A DNA stretch of 64,000 nt from Metridium senile (Eukaryota; Cnidaria; Anthozoa; Actiniaria; Metridiidae), in NCBI GenBank assembly GCA_949775045.1, contig OX459100.1, forward strand, positions 20,379,768-20,443,767, given 5' to 3'. The notes under the pieces were generated by a model, which did no database searches, was not told the origin of the DNA, and saw nothing but the letters and a program-made list of their open reading frames with translations. A program made the translations under genes and the position numbers. Below, one piece after another: positions 21,365-31,922 of this stretch. Every line of letters begins with the position of its first letter. Positions within the stretch are counted from its first letter, which is position 1.

Positions 21365-21838
21365 TCAGTGCAAATGGTTGTCACTAGAACCAGAAAAGGT
21401 TCTCTTGCGATATCTTCGTCCTTCATCATGCATGTGTGCCCGTCCTGAATACATGGCTCGCTCAAGATGCACACTGGCCAAATCCCTAGATGCTTCAAAC
21501 ACTTCATCTTCGTCTACATGCGTGGACTCATCTTTCTTTGGTTCCTCCGTCTCGTTCTTTTTCTCGTCTTCTTTTTCCTCTTCAGTCTTTTCCATTCCAT
21601 CCTTCTTTTCCTCTTCTTTCTTTTCTTCTTCTCTCTTCCTAGCTTGTTCGATTTCCTCTGGTGTGAAGTAGCATTGAGAGCTGACCTTTCTATGTAGACC
21701 TTTGGAATACATACTCTCCCATACTGTATCCAAATCCCCCTTTTCGTGGGCTGCGTTGTTCTCGTAGACTTTACCAAGGTCTTGTACCATAGCTACGCAA
21801 AGCTGGTTCATAGGTAAAGGCTTGTCTGTAAGAGACAT
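21365..21838 (-). CDS. Small Glu/Lys-rich protein of unknown function (157 aa)
   Basis: Single open frame with ATG at 21838 (MSLTDKPLPMNQLCVAMVQD) and a second in-frame Met at residue 10. Residues about 1-65 are of mixed composition (DLGKVYENN, TVWESMYSKGLHRKV, CYFTPEEIEQA). Residues 66-105 are almost all Glu, Lys and Asp, likely a charged helix. The C-terminus is basic and His-rich. No family is recognised, and no signal peptide or membrane segment is seen. A TATA-like CTATATAC lies about 90 bp upstream. It stands alone, facing away from the HEPN-NACHT array. It could be a genuine intronless gene or the last exon of a longer one. Confidence 0.5.
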   Translation of the reverse strand: MSLTDKPLPMNQLCVAMVQDLGKVYENNAAHEKGDLDTVWESMYSKGLHRKVSSQCYFTPEEIEQARKREEEKKEEEKKDGMEKTEEEKEDEKKNETEEPKKDESTHVDEDEVFEASRDLASVHLERAMYSGRAHMHDEGRRYRKRTFSGSSDNHLH

Positions 21839-22519
21839 AATTGACTACGGTATGTATAGGTGATGAATCAAATAACACACTCGTGTACAGTGGGAGGTTT
21901 GAAGAAATGCCAAGATTATTAAGAGTATATAGTACTACGATGAGCAATTGGTGAACCAAATCAAGCCACTACCCCAACTGTAAACTGGTTTGATAGAATC
22001 GAAAGAGCGCCAAGAACAAGTGGTGTTTACATTTAGGCCACGTTGTTGCAAATCATCTGGCCGTTACTGTGATCGGGTCACGTCCGGTTGATATTACAAC
22101 TACGACACTTCCACGAAGATGTCCGAGTGCATTCCGACCTGCAATCGGTCATAGTTCGTGATACAAAATGTGTAAAAAAAAATTGGAAAGTGTAAGAGTT
22201 TCCAAAGCGTGCCAGAACACACGATTGCCCTTTCGAACCAGATTTGAGACGTGATAGAATTTGATGGTTGGTCAGCTTAACAGCTATCTAAAGATATAAG
22301 CTATATTAATATATATTGATTTATTTCAGTATGTAAATATATATTTTTTATTATAGCACGTTTGGTGTTCCCACATTCGTACAGTAAATACCCTGGTTCT
22401 TACTATGTTTTCTTTTAAAATAGAATCGTTTATCTACACTATGAATCCTTTCACTAAAAATAGCAATGATACATTTCATTTTGATTGAAGGTCTTTTAAT
22501 ACTTTGCACTTTTAAACAA
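21839..22519. other. Divergent intergenic region before the array
   Basis: Unique-looking sequence between the minus-strand 157-aa gene and the first duplicated unit. Similarity to other units begins near 22520 (GGCAACCTGTTGATGAAACC). Nothing else supported. Confidence 0.5.
21925..21932 (-). promoter_or_regulatory. TATA-like box upstream of the 157-aa gene
   Basis: CTATATAC on the minus strand, 87 bp before the ATG. This leaves room for a start site near 21900 and a short leader. Inferred only. Confidence 0.3.
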
Positions 22520-23500
22520 AGGCAACCTGTTGATGAAACCAGTTTGTTTGTGAGAAGGCTTTGTATTGATGTTATAGATATATTTGACATATAATGAGGG
22601 TTTACGATTAAAATACAAAGGACGCAGACAAACCCAGACCATGCATGACGTAACAACTATAGCATATTTCATGAAATCATTCTGCTAATGTCATTGGTGA
22701 GGTTTGCTCCATTAGTTTTCACCAGCAATTCATTATATTAATAACACATGTATATCGCGTGACATTAAGATATTATAGGCTAATACAGTAACATTGATCA
22801 GTCAACATTTGTAACTTATGTCGTATTCTGAACTCACTAAAACCCCTTAATTTGAAGAGCTCAGCAGTTTCTACAACGAACGGCAAAATGCAAACAACCA
22901 AATAACACTTCGTACATGTCCTTTTAAAATATGCATAAGCTACCAACGTATTGTTTTGATTTGAAACAAAGGCCTTCACAGTGTACTAATGCCCTAGGGC
23001 GGTGTTCTAACCGGACGTCAAAGCCAGTGTCCCATAATTCATCTTTCGACGCAGCTACCAATGGCATATTGCCTATTAATAACTAACTGCACACCACTGC
23101 ACAGAAACAATGAGTAAATGCATCCAATATTTATTCACTGTAAAAACGACTGGGTATCAGTTTTATCCTTGCTAATAAGATAGAAACCTATCAAATGAGA
23201 CGGTTATATGGTCATAGATTCCACAGTACTTCCTCTATTTTTGTTGAAAAATTGTCTCTTAATATATTCTAGTTATAAAAAAGGAAAATGTCGTATTTGT
23301 GTCATATTTGTTTCGTTTCAAGACGATCTCTATAACCAGCACAAAACCTACATGTCACTTGGTAACAGTAACGCATGTGTAACGATTGTATGGTGTTTGT
23401 AACAAAACAGCGACTGTGACCTCATTATTGACAATGACTTGGGCTCCCTGTGTAGTGACGAGGCCGGAATATTTAATCAGTTTGTACCTTCGTTTTACTG
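22520..23500 (+). other. Unit 1 conserved upstream block
   Basis: Matches the corresponding blocks near 29766, 37944, 43656, 52312 and 59622. The short open frames in it (such as the minus-strand one beginning MKAFVSNQNN) are broken in some copies, so the similarity reflects duplication and not coding. Confidence 0.6.
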
Positions 23501-23643
23501 TTCTAGAAGCCTGTCTGAGAAGCACTATTTTTAGTGGTGGCAGCGTATGCAGTCGATCACTATGTAGTCGATCACTTGATTTCTGGTCCCTTTTAAAGGG
23601 AAAACATCAAAGGAAAGAGAAGTCCTATCATCGAGAGAATACA
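23501..23643 (+). promoter_or_regulatory. Unit 1 promoter-like block and noncoding exon 1
   Basis: TTCTAGAA (23501-23508, a heat-shock-element-like inverted pair), a GATCACTATGTAGTCGATCA palindromic motif, then CCCTTTTAAAGGG with a TATA-like TTTTAAA (23591). About 50 bp later ACA|GTAAGT is a strong donor. It implies a short untranslated exon joined to the acceptor at 24866. The layout is kept in all units; function is inferred. Confidence 0.5.
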
Positions 23644-23984
23644 GTAAGTCTGTAACTATGATAAACGATAAAAAGGAAAGGTTTCAGTAGCAAGGCTTAA
23701 GTCCGCCATATTGATTCGTGGCATAAAGACAAATACTTTACCTTAGATATTAAAGAGAAATAGAAATGTTAGACGGTAAATAGGATATATATCATTTTTA
23801 AAGATAAATAAGTAAGTCAGTCAGTGTTTATTTTCGATTTAACTTGCCGTGAACAACTATGTATGTATAACGAAGCGTCTTGTTGCCAGCAATTGGTATG
23901 GCGGACAAGAAGAGAAAAAACACTCGCCTGTATGAACAAAAGAAAACACGAGATAAGTTGACTGTACACTTCTTGTGATGGGAC

Positions 23985-24460
23985 ATAAAACGGAGCTTTT
24001 TTCCTCCGTTTACGTCTTCCGTCCACATTTTAAGGATAATTTCGCTGATCTGGAGTTAAAACAGCGCCGTTAAAGAGCATAAATCGACGGCCATCAAGAC
24101 CACAGCGATTTTGACATTTAAAAGAATATAATAATGTGTAGAATACAGCCTTCCCTTTTCCCTTTGATTTACTCGCCTGTTTAGACATATTTACTATATA
24201 AAAAGCGGTTGGATTGTGAAGCGAGCGAAGTAAACAAAGATGGCGCAAAGTGTTGAATTTTCGCCGATGTGCTACTGTTAAGAGCGCATGTGTGCGCATG
24301 CTCTGTATGGACGGCTATCGTTTTTGAAGCGTATTCGCGTATACGTGCGGACGGGTAAATACGATTCGAATACGCTACGTGTGGACGCAAATATTTTTGA
24401 ATACGGATAAAAAAGTATCCGTTTTCAAGAATACCAGGCTACGTGTGTCGATGTTTTTGT
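23985..24460 (-). mobile_element. Dispersed repeat with ORF-start fragment, copy 1
   Basis: Recurs at 45150-45735, 53825-54560, 60810-61760 and partly 63481-63640, always in the 5' intron. The minus strand shows a TATA-like TTTTTATATAG and an ATG opening MSKQASKSKGKGKAVFYTL, followed by a stop after about 50 codons in most copies. Ends contain AAAACGGAG..CCTCCGTTTACG and ATCCGTTTTCAAGAATACC. It looks like an internally deleted DNA transposon present before the units were duplicated. The family is not established. Confidence 0.5.
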
Positions 24461-24870
24461 GACATATTATCAATGAAATGTGTTGTAAAAAACTCATTTC
24501 ATTCACGATAAAAGTGCTAACATCAGTCTTGTAGTGTTGACTGTACATTCAGATGCGACAGCGTTTTATATGTCTTATCATGAATAAGATAACTATAATA
24601 CGTTTGGATTGAACTGATTAGAATTGATTTCAGTTATGACGCTACCCCATAGTTAATAGAGGCCTCCAACTTTCCCATGCTATATGGATGTTAAACTATA
24701 TGCTTGCGTTACTGTTTTTATGTAAAAAATACCTTGCGTAAAACTAGTGGACCATTACGCAAACCCATAGAGGTGATGTTGTTAGCATAGCGAGCGGGTA
24801 AGGATCGATAATATTGAACAGTCCAATCCAATGAAATTCTTTTTTTTTTTTTTTTTTACTTTACAGGAAT

Positions 24871-27800
24871 ATGGCTACATCGTGGGCTTCAGAAACTAAT
24901 GAGAAAAGGAACTATGCCAAACTGTGGGGGCTTCTTCGAGGAGGAACATTTGCTGTGAGGACTGTGTTTGATGGAATATGTCCACCAGCAACCTTAGGAG
25001 CAATACTTACAACCAATCGATCTACACTACAAAATATCAAGAAACCAACAGGAAATGTACTTAACAAAGGGCAGTGGGACACACTGTATCCCCCAAGTGG
25101 TGCCAGCCCTAGATCTGAAGACTTTGACATCACTTTACTCTTTGTTCTTTTGAGGAACATTTGTGGCCTAACAAAACCAGCCAAGGGATGGGATGCCTTA
25201 CCACTATCAACAGATACATCCCTTGAAGCTAACCTTACCAGGATAAAGTATTACAGGAACATTATTGCTCATATTTCAGAGGCCGAAGTTGATGACACTG
25301 CGTTTGAGACCTACTGGAATGATATTTCAGGTGCTCTTGTGTCACTAGGATTGAAGCAAGATGATATTGATGAGTTGAAGTCATCTCCATTACATGCAAT
25401 AGATAGACTTGCTCATCGTGATTTCAGCAACATAATTGATAAGCTATGTGAGTTATACCATCCAAACACACGCGAGTGGCTACTGACTGATGTGACGTCA
25501 TCTGTTGACCAGACAAATGTAGTGATAGAAGCTGGACCAGGCATGGGTAAATCAGTAGTTGCAGCTAAACTGTGCCAACAATACGAAGATCAAGGTAATC
25601 TTGGTGGATGTCATTTCTTTAGACATGATAACTCTTTACAAAACAATCCAAGGTTAATGCTTCAGTCAGTTGCCAGGCAACTCTGTGACGCTTATCCAGA
25701 ATATTGTGATGTTTTGAAGAAGAGCCTATCCAAACCTCTGGGGAAGGACATGTCCGAGCTAAGCTGTGTAGAACTATTTACGTTGTTGTTTGAAGAACCC
25801 TGTTCCAAGCTTAGTTCAAAGAGCCATTATGTAATTATCATAGATGCTCTGGATGAATGTTGCAACAGTTTGAAAAAAGAACTTTCAAGTGCATTAGTGA
25901 AAGCACAAGATCTACCACCATGGCTACGTTTTGTACTCACAACAAGACCACCACCTAGTATGTCCTCTTTCAACTCGTTCGGTATGACAATACGTATTGA
26001 TCCAAAGGCTTCAAACAATAATCGTGATATATTGACCTATTTCACTGACAAGTTAGAAGACCTGGGAAACACAAGTTCTGACCACAATAGAAACCAAATC
26101 ACACAACTAGTTGACGTGACTGAAGGTTTTTTCTTGGTGGCTTATTTTGTTATTGATTTCATAAGAAAATCAAACGTCAACTCAATTTCTGAAGCAGTCG
26201 AACAGTTCCCAAAGGGAAAGGGAATCACTTCAGTTTATGAAGATTATTTATCTCGACTTCAGAAGGCAATAACACCGTACATTCAATTCGAAGAAGGTTT
26301 CTTCGAGATGCTGGACGCTATTGTAGCAGCTAGCGCTAAATTCCCAATAGAGAAGAGCATGTTATACAGCATACTTGGTCTTCCGGATGAGCCAAGGGTC
26401 CCAAACAGAGAGAGGAAAGAGGCAATCAACCTTCTTCACCAACTGTTTCCAGTAGAGAACGATCACGTGTCAGCTTTTCACAAGACTGTCATTGATTGGT
26501 TGACCACTGGTGACCATGACTACAGGGTGAAAGGTGATGGCTGTGGTGTACTTGCCATCAAGTGCTATGACGTCATAAATAGTATAAAAAAAACCATACA
26601 CCTTCAGGACCAGTCACCTCATTTCACAGATCGTGACAAATATGCCTTGACATTCGGTTCAGAGTACTATGAGGAATATTTCAGTGAAGAGAAAAAGATT
26701 GAAATACAAGCTGACCCAGATGTATTATGCTTAGAAGCATTTTCCGCTGCTCAGGACTATTATAACAGAGACGAAATGCGCAGCGTTGGCTATAGATACG
26801 ATAACCTGTTTGAAGAACGTATTTCAAATAATTGTAGGGCTATTTACAATGATCTAAAGAAACTCTTCACTCGTGAAAAGACCCGTTCCACTTCCTGGCA
26901 CAACCCCCCTACATTTGTGCAGCTTTTAGAGTTTGCATACGGAGCAGCAAACCTACTTAGCATTGGTAACACTGCAAAATCCCTGGACTATCTCAAAGAA
27001 AAAGGTATTGCTTACCTTGAAAGGCAAACACTTCTAGAACTAAATGAAGAAGAACTAGTGCAACAGATCCTTGCATGCAACAATGGATTCCTATTAGTAC
27101 TGCACAAGAATATAAAAACTTTGGTACGTAGGTATCAACTAAACGGGAATCTTGTCAAAGAAGTGTCATTTGATGGACATAAGAAGCTGTATATGTCACC
27201 TGACGACCGATTCATTGTTGCTATTCCATTGGAAGCTAAAGGAAACATTGACATCATTGATGCTGCTACTCTGATAATGAAAAGCTACAAGCCCCCAAAT
27301 GTAGTAAGGTCATGCCACGTGTTTGGTTCCCAGCCCTGGTACATGGTTGTAAGATGTTTTAACAATAAGATTTACGTCATGGATGGAGAAACTGGTAACT
27401 TTGTTGGCGATCCTACAGCTGTACAACAAAACGATGACGTCCTGGGTGTTAGTAAAGTGGGTCACATCGTTATAGCAAGAACTACTTGCTCTGGTTTATC
27501 TCCATACTATTGCAGTGATAGTAGTTTCACAGATGAAGAAGAATATTTCTGCGAGAGTATGCTGTGGCAAATCGGAAACGGAATTCAGTCTGCACAATCA
27601 GGTCTTGCATTTCGAGAATTATTTCTCTCTGATTACAAAAACATTGATGAAAAAATGCCTATATATGCACGACAGCCTGAAAGGTGCTCATGTCAACGTA
27701 ATTCCGATAGCACAGACAGCTTAAGACGCATTGAACAGCCCCTGTGTCTTTCTGAAGATGGAGACCTCTTGGCCTTTTATTATTGTCAGTGTATAACAGT

Positions 27801-28176
27801 TGTACACACATCTGATGGATCCCTGTACAAAAGTGTCTGTCTGTTTTTCAATCAAGTATACACTAAGAAGATACTGTTTCTCTCAAAGGAAAGGATGATG
27901 ATACGCGATAAACTGACAGACAACATCTTCTGTCTCAAGTTTGGTGAAAACGAATATGAAGTTCGTCTGGAGCACATCTTTTATCTACCAGAGGATGTTG
28001 ATATTAGCTGCGTATTAACATCTAAAGAAAACAATCTTATGGCTCTTATCGTTGAACAATTCACAGCCAAAACAAAGTGGGTAAACCGTCGTCCTCAAAC
28101 GGTAAAATCAACACACGCCATCCAGAAATATAATTTTTTTAAAAAATTCTATCCAGATCCTGTTTCTGTGAAATAA
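24871..28176 (+). CDS. HEPN-NACHT-beta-propeller STAND protein, copy 1 (1101 aa)
   Basis: Single coding exon; the ATG follows acceptor ACTTTACAG by four bases. Residues about 10-170 form a DZIP3-type HEPN domain (SEDFDITLLFVLLRNICGL) with an R-x4-H motif at Arg129 to His134. Walker A GPGMGKS is at 222-228. Walker B HYVIIIDALDE has Asp325 and Glu329. LRFVLTTRPP follows as a sensor segment. A winged-helix region (LLHQLFPVENDHVSAFHKTV) and a long C-terminal half with WD/propeller-like strands follow. Copy 1 lacks the 44-residue linker found between HEPN and NACHT in copies 2-5. Family knowledge suggests a nucleotide-switched sensor; the ligand and the effector activity are unknown. Confidence 0.9.
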   Translation: MATSWASETNEKRNYAKLWGLLRGGTFAVRTVFDGICPPATLGAILTTNRSTLQNIKKPTGNVLNKGQWDTLYPPSGASPRSEDFDITLLFVLLRNICGLTKPAKGWDALPLSTDTSLEANLTRIKYYRNIIAHISEAEVDDTAFETYWNDISGALVSLGLKQDDIDELKSSPLHAIDRLAHRDFSNIIDKLCELYHPNTREWLLTDVTSSVDQTNVVIEAGPGMGKSVVAAKLCQQYEDQGNLGGCHFFRHDNSLQNNPRLMLQSVARQLCDAYPEYCDVLKKSLSKPLGKDMSELSCVELFTLLFEEPCSKLSSKSHYVIIIDALDECCNSLKKELSSALVKAQDLPPWLRFVLTTRPPPSMSSFNSFGMTIRIDPKASNNNRDILTYFTDKLEDLGNTSSDHNRNQITQLVDVTEGFFLVAYFVIDFIRKSNVNSISEAVEQFPKGKGITSVYEDYLSRLQKAITPYIQFEEGFFEMLDAIVAASAKFPIEKSMLYSILGLPDEPRVPNRERKEAINLLHQLFPVENDHVSAFHKTVIDWLTTGDHDYRVKGDGCGVLAIKCYDVINSIKKTIHLQDQSPHFTDRDKYALTFGSEYYEEYFSEEKKIEIQADPDVLCLEAFSAAQDYYNRDEMRSVGYRYDNLFEERISNNCRAIYNDLKKLFTREKTRSTSWHNPPTFVQLLEFAYGAANLLSIGNTAKSLDYLKEKGIAYLERQTLLELNEEELVQQILACNNGFLLVLHKNIKTLVRRYQLNGNLVKEVSFDGHKKLYMSPDDRFIVAIPLEAKGNIDIIDAATLIMKSYKPPNVVRSCHVFGSQPWYMVVRCFNNKIYVMDGETGNFVGDPTAVQQNDDVLGVSKVGHIVIARTTCSGLSPYYCSDSSFTDEEEYFCESMLWQIGNGIQSAQSGLAFRELFLSDYKNIDEKMPIYARQPERCSCQRNSDSTDSLRRIEQPLCLSEDGDLLAFYYCQCITVVHTSDGSLYKSVCLFFNQVYTKKILFLSKERMMIRDKLTDNIFCLKFGENEYEVRLEHIFYLPEDVDISCVLTSKENNLMALIVEQFTAKTKWVNRRPQTVKSTHAIQKYNFFKKFYPDPVSVK

Positions 28177-28410
28177 ATGTCCATTATAAAGAAGTTAATT
28201 ATATTTTGGTTTGGAATTGTTGAGAATGTAGACAGCAAGTCAGTCAATTTACAGTTCTATAGAGTACCATTAGAGCCTGTACCAAAGACTGTTAGTCAGC
28301 TGCTCAAGCACACCTTCATTCAAATCAAATTAATTCAAGTAAGAAAATATGTATTCCTAATCTATTAAATAGAACAGTAGTTGTGCATATCACTACATGA
28401 AGAATTAATA

Positions 28411-29212
28411 TTTTGTATTATCCAATAAAACTGAACTATACTCATTTCAGTACTTACTGTATTATCCAATAAAACTGACCTATACTCATTTCAGTACTTA
28501 CTGTATTATCCAATAAAACTGAACTATACTCATTTCAGTGCATACTGTATTATCCAATAAAACTGAACTATACTCATTTCAGTGCTTACTGTATTATCCA
28601 ATAAAACTGAACTATACTCATTTCAGTACTTACTGTATTATCCAATAAAACTGAACTATACTCATTTCAGTACTTACTGTATTATCCAATAAAACTGAAC
28701 TATACTCATTTCAGTGCTTACTGTATTATCCAATAAAACTGAACTATACTCATTTCAGTACTTACTGTATTATCCAATAAAACTGAACTATACTCATTTC
28801 AGTACTTACTGTATTATCCAATAAAACTGAACTATACTCATTTCAGTACTTACTGTATTATCCAATAAAACTGAACTATACTCATTTCAGTACTTACTGT
28901 ATTATCCAATAAAACTGAACTATACTCATTTCAGTACTTACTGTATTATCCAATAAAACTGAACTATACTCATTTCAGTACTTACTGTATTATCCAATAA
29001 AACTGAACTATACTCATTTCAGTACTTACTGTATTATCCAATAAAACTGAACTATACTCATTTCAGTACTTACTGTATTATCCAATAAAACTGAACTATA
29101 CTCATTTCAGTACTTACTGTATTATCCAATAAAACTGAACTATACTCATTTCAGTACTTACTGTATTATCCAATAAAACTGAACTATACTCATTTCAGTA
29201 CTTACTGTTATA
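28411..29212 (+). repeat. 44-bp minisatellite after copy 1, about 18 units
   Basis: Units contain CCAATAAAACTGAACTATAC, then TCATTTCAGTACTTACTGTA, then TTAT. Each carries an AATAAA poly(A) hexamer and a ...TCATTTCAG acceptor-like site. The first hexamer is about 250 nt after the stop codon. Units are nearly identical, implying recent expansion. Confidence 0.95.
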
Positions 29213-30790
29213 TCACCATCGAATACCATCATTATCATTCATTATCGACATTGTATCATTGCTATTGTCGTTATAATTCTATCACATTGACTTAAAGTAG
29301 TTCAAATCTGACTGGAAAGTGAATTACAAATTACCGTGAGTCACAACCACGGTGGATTTCCTGCATGGATAAGACATACACTGTCTGCAATGAAACACCA
29401 GTAAGCCTATACCTCGTTGTGGCGCGAAATAGACCAGGTTACATATTACATCTTTTAACGTTTAATAAACAAACAATAACAAATTGATATCATGAATGAT
29501 GGAAGATATTTCTCACCTTATGTGAGCAATTTTGCACGCATGACTAAATTGGTGAAGGTTGTGTAGATCGGTGCAGGTGGTTTTGACAGCCTGACTTTGT
29601 TTTGAAACCGGTCACTTAGTTTCGTACCACAAGACAGGCCGCGACATTAAAGATCAAAACATTGTTTATATTTTACAAAATGGTTTACTGTTTTCTTGTC
29701 TTTCTATATTACAAATATCTATATTAATTAACAATTTAGTACAATAATCTTATCGAATTAATCCCGGCAACCTGTTGATGAAACCAGTGTGTTTGTGAGA
29801 AGGCTTTGTGATGATGTTATAGATATATTTGACATATAATAAGGGTTGACGATTAAAATACAAAAGACGCAGACAAACCCAGACCATGCATGACACAACA
29901 ACTATAGCATATTTCATGAAATCTTTCTGCTTATATTATTGGTGAGGTTTGCTCCAGTAGTTTTCACCAGCAATTCATTATATTAAAAACACATGTATAT
30001 CGCGTGACCTTAAGATATTATAGGCTAATACAGTAACATTGCGATCGGTCAAGATTTGTAACCAATGTCGTACTCTGAACTCACTAAAACCCCATAATTT
30101 GAAGAGCTCAGCAGTTTCTACAACGAACGGCAAAATGCAAACAACCAAATAACACTTCGTATATGTCCTTTTAAAATATGCATAAGCTACCAACGTATTG
30201 TTTTGATTTGAAACAAAGGCCTTCACAGTGTACTAATGCCCTAGGGCGGTGATCTAACGACGTCAAAGCAAGTATCCCATAATACATCTTTCGTCGCCGC
30301 TATCAATGGCATATTGCCTATTAACAACTAACTGCACATCACTGCACAGAAACAATGAGTAAATGGATGAATGCATCCAATATTTATTCACTGTAAAAAC
30401 GACTGGGTAGTGGTAGTCACTCGATGCATATAGTTAGATTGTGATGTCAGTTTTATCCTTGTTAATAAGATAGAAAGCTATCAAATGAGACGGTTATCTG
30501 GTCGTAGATTCCACAGTACTTCCTCTTTTTTTGTTGAAAAACTGTCTCTTAATATATTCTAGTTATAAAAAAGGAAAATGTCGTATTTGTGTCATATTTG
30601 TTTCTTGTCAAGACGATCTCTATAACCAGCACAAAACCTACATGCCACTTGGTAACAGTAACGCATGTGTAACGATTGTATGGTGTTTGTAACACAACAG
30701 CGACTGTGACCTCATTATTGACAATGACTTGGGCTCCCTGTGTAGTGCCGAGTCCGGAATATTTAATCAGTTTGTACCTTCGTTTTACTG
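29213..30790 (+). other. Spacer and conserved upstream block of unit 2
   Basis: A short ATC-rich tract, then sequence shared with the other units (from CACATTGACTTAAAGTAGTT and GGCAACCTGTTGATGAAAC). No supported gene. Confidence 0.6.
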
Positions 30791-30933
30791 TTCTAGAAGC
30801 ATCTCTGAGAAGCTCTATTTTTAGTGGTAGCAGCGTATGCAGTCGATCACTATGTAGTCGATCACTTGATTTCTGGTCCCTTTTAAAGGGAAAACATCAA
30901 AGGAAAGTGAAGTCCTATCATCAAGAGAATAAA
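30791..30933 (+). promoter_or_regulatory. Unit 2 promoter-like block and noncoding exon 1
   Basis: TTCTAGAA at 30791, TTTTAAA at 30881, donor AAA|GTAAGTC at 30934. Intron of about 985 bp to the acceptor at 31918. Confidence 0.5.
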
Positions 30934-31690
30934 GTAAGTCTGTAACTATGATAAACGATAAAAAAGAAAGGTTTCAGTAGCAAGCCTTAAGTCCGCCATA
31001 TTGATTCGTGGAATAAAGACAAATACTTAAGTTTAGATATTAAAGAGAATTAGAAATGTCAGACAGTAAATAGGATAGATATCATGTTAAAGTAAGTCAG
31101 TCAGTGTTCATTTTCGATTTAACTTGCCATAAACAACTATGTATGTATAACGAAGCGTCTTGTTGTCAGCATGTGGTATGGCGGACAAGAAGAGACAACA
31201 CTAGTGTAGATATATATGATTAAAAGAGACTAGTCTGTATGAATTAATAAAACTGGAAACTGAGATTTTTTAAAAGAACATATATCGATTACTGTACACT
31301 GCTTGTGCTGGGACATCATTACACGCCAGCGAGCATTAGTTAACTACTACAACTATTTCAACTATTTGAACAATTTCTTTTACTATCAGCTATAAACCTT
31401 ATTAGTTTTTTCTATCGTTTTCTTTGATCAGTTTTAGTTACGTGTTTTTGTGACATATTTATTATTACCATTGAAAGGTGTTGTAAAAAACTCATTTCAA
31501 TCACGGTAAAAGTGCTAACATCAGTCTTGTAGTGTTGACTGTAGATTCAGATGTGACAGCGTTTCATTTGTCTTCTCATGAATGAAATAAATATAATATT
31601 TTTGATTTAAACTGATTTTAGTTATGCCGTTATACCATAGTTAATACAGGCCTGCACTTTTCCCTTACTATATATGGAGTATTTAACTAT

Positions 31691-31799
31691 CATACCTGGG
31701 AAAGCCATGCTTGCATAACAGTCTACTAGTTTTACGTAAGGTATACCTTGCGTTAAACTACTGGACCGTTACGCAAACATGACCTTCCCAGATAGTATG
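31691..31799. repeat. Inverted repeat in 5' intron, unit 2
   Basis: CATACCTGGGAAAGCCATGC and GCAAACATGACCTTCCCAGA (imperfect complements) with inner pair ACTAGTTTTACGTAAG / CTTGCGTTAAACTACT. Equivalents lie at about 24700-24763 (degenerate), 39717-39800, 45820-45912, 54787-54866 and 63736-63830. Probably an ancestral MITE carried along with the duplications. Confidence 0.6.
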
Positions 31800-31922
31800 T
31801 TAATATTTCATATAGCAAGAGAAAGATGGAGGTGGTGTTAGTCAGCATAGCGAGGGGGTAAGGATCGATAATATTGAACAGTTCAATAAAATGAAATTCT
31901 TTTTTTTTCACTTTTCAGGAAA

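Noticed and set aside
21467..21697. Plus-strand ORF rich in Phe/Leu/Ser opposite the 157-aa gene
   Set aside because: It is the complement of the Glu/Lys-rich codons of the minus-strand frame. Phe/Ser runs are the expected shadow.
22773..22979. Repeated small minus-strand ORF (MKAFVSNQNN..) in several units
   Set aside because: Occurs at the same place in several units but is broken or shortened in others. Similarity follows from duplication of the flank.
23386..23655. 89-codon plus-strand ORF across the promoter-like block
   Set aside because: It overlaps the conserved donor and TATA-like box, and the frame is disrupted in other units, so it is not a gene.
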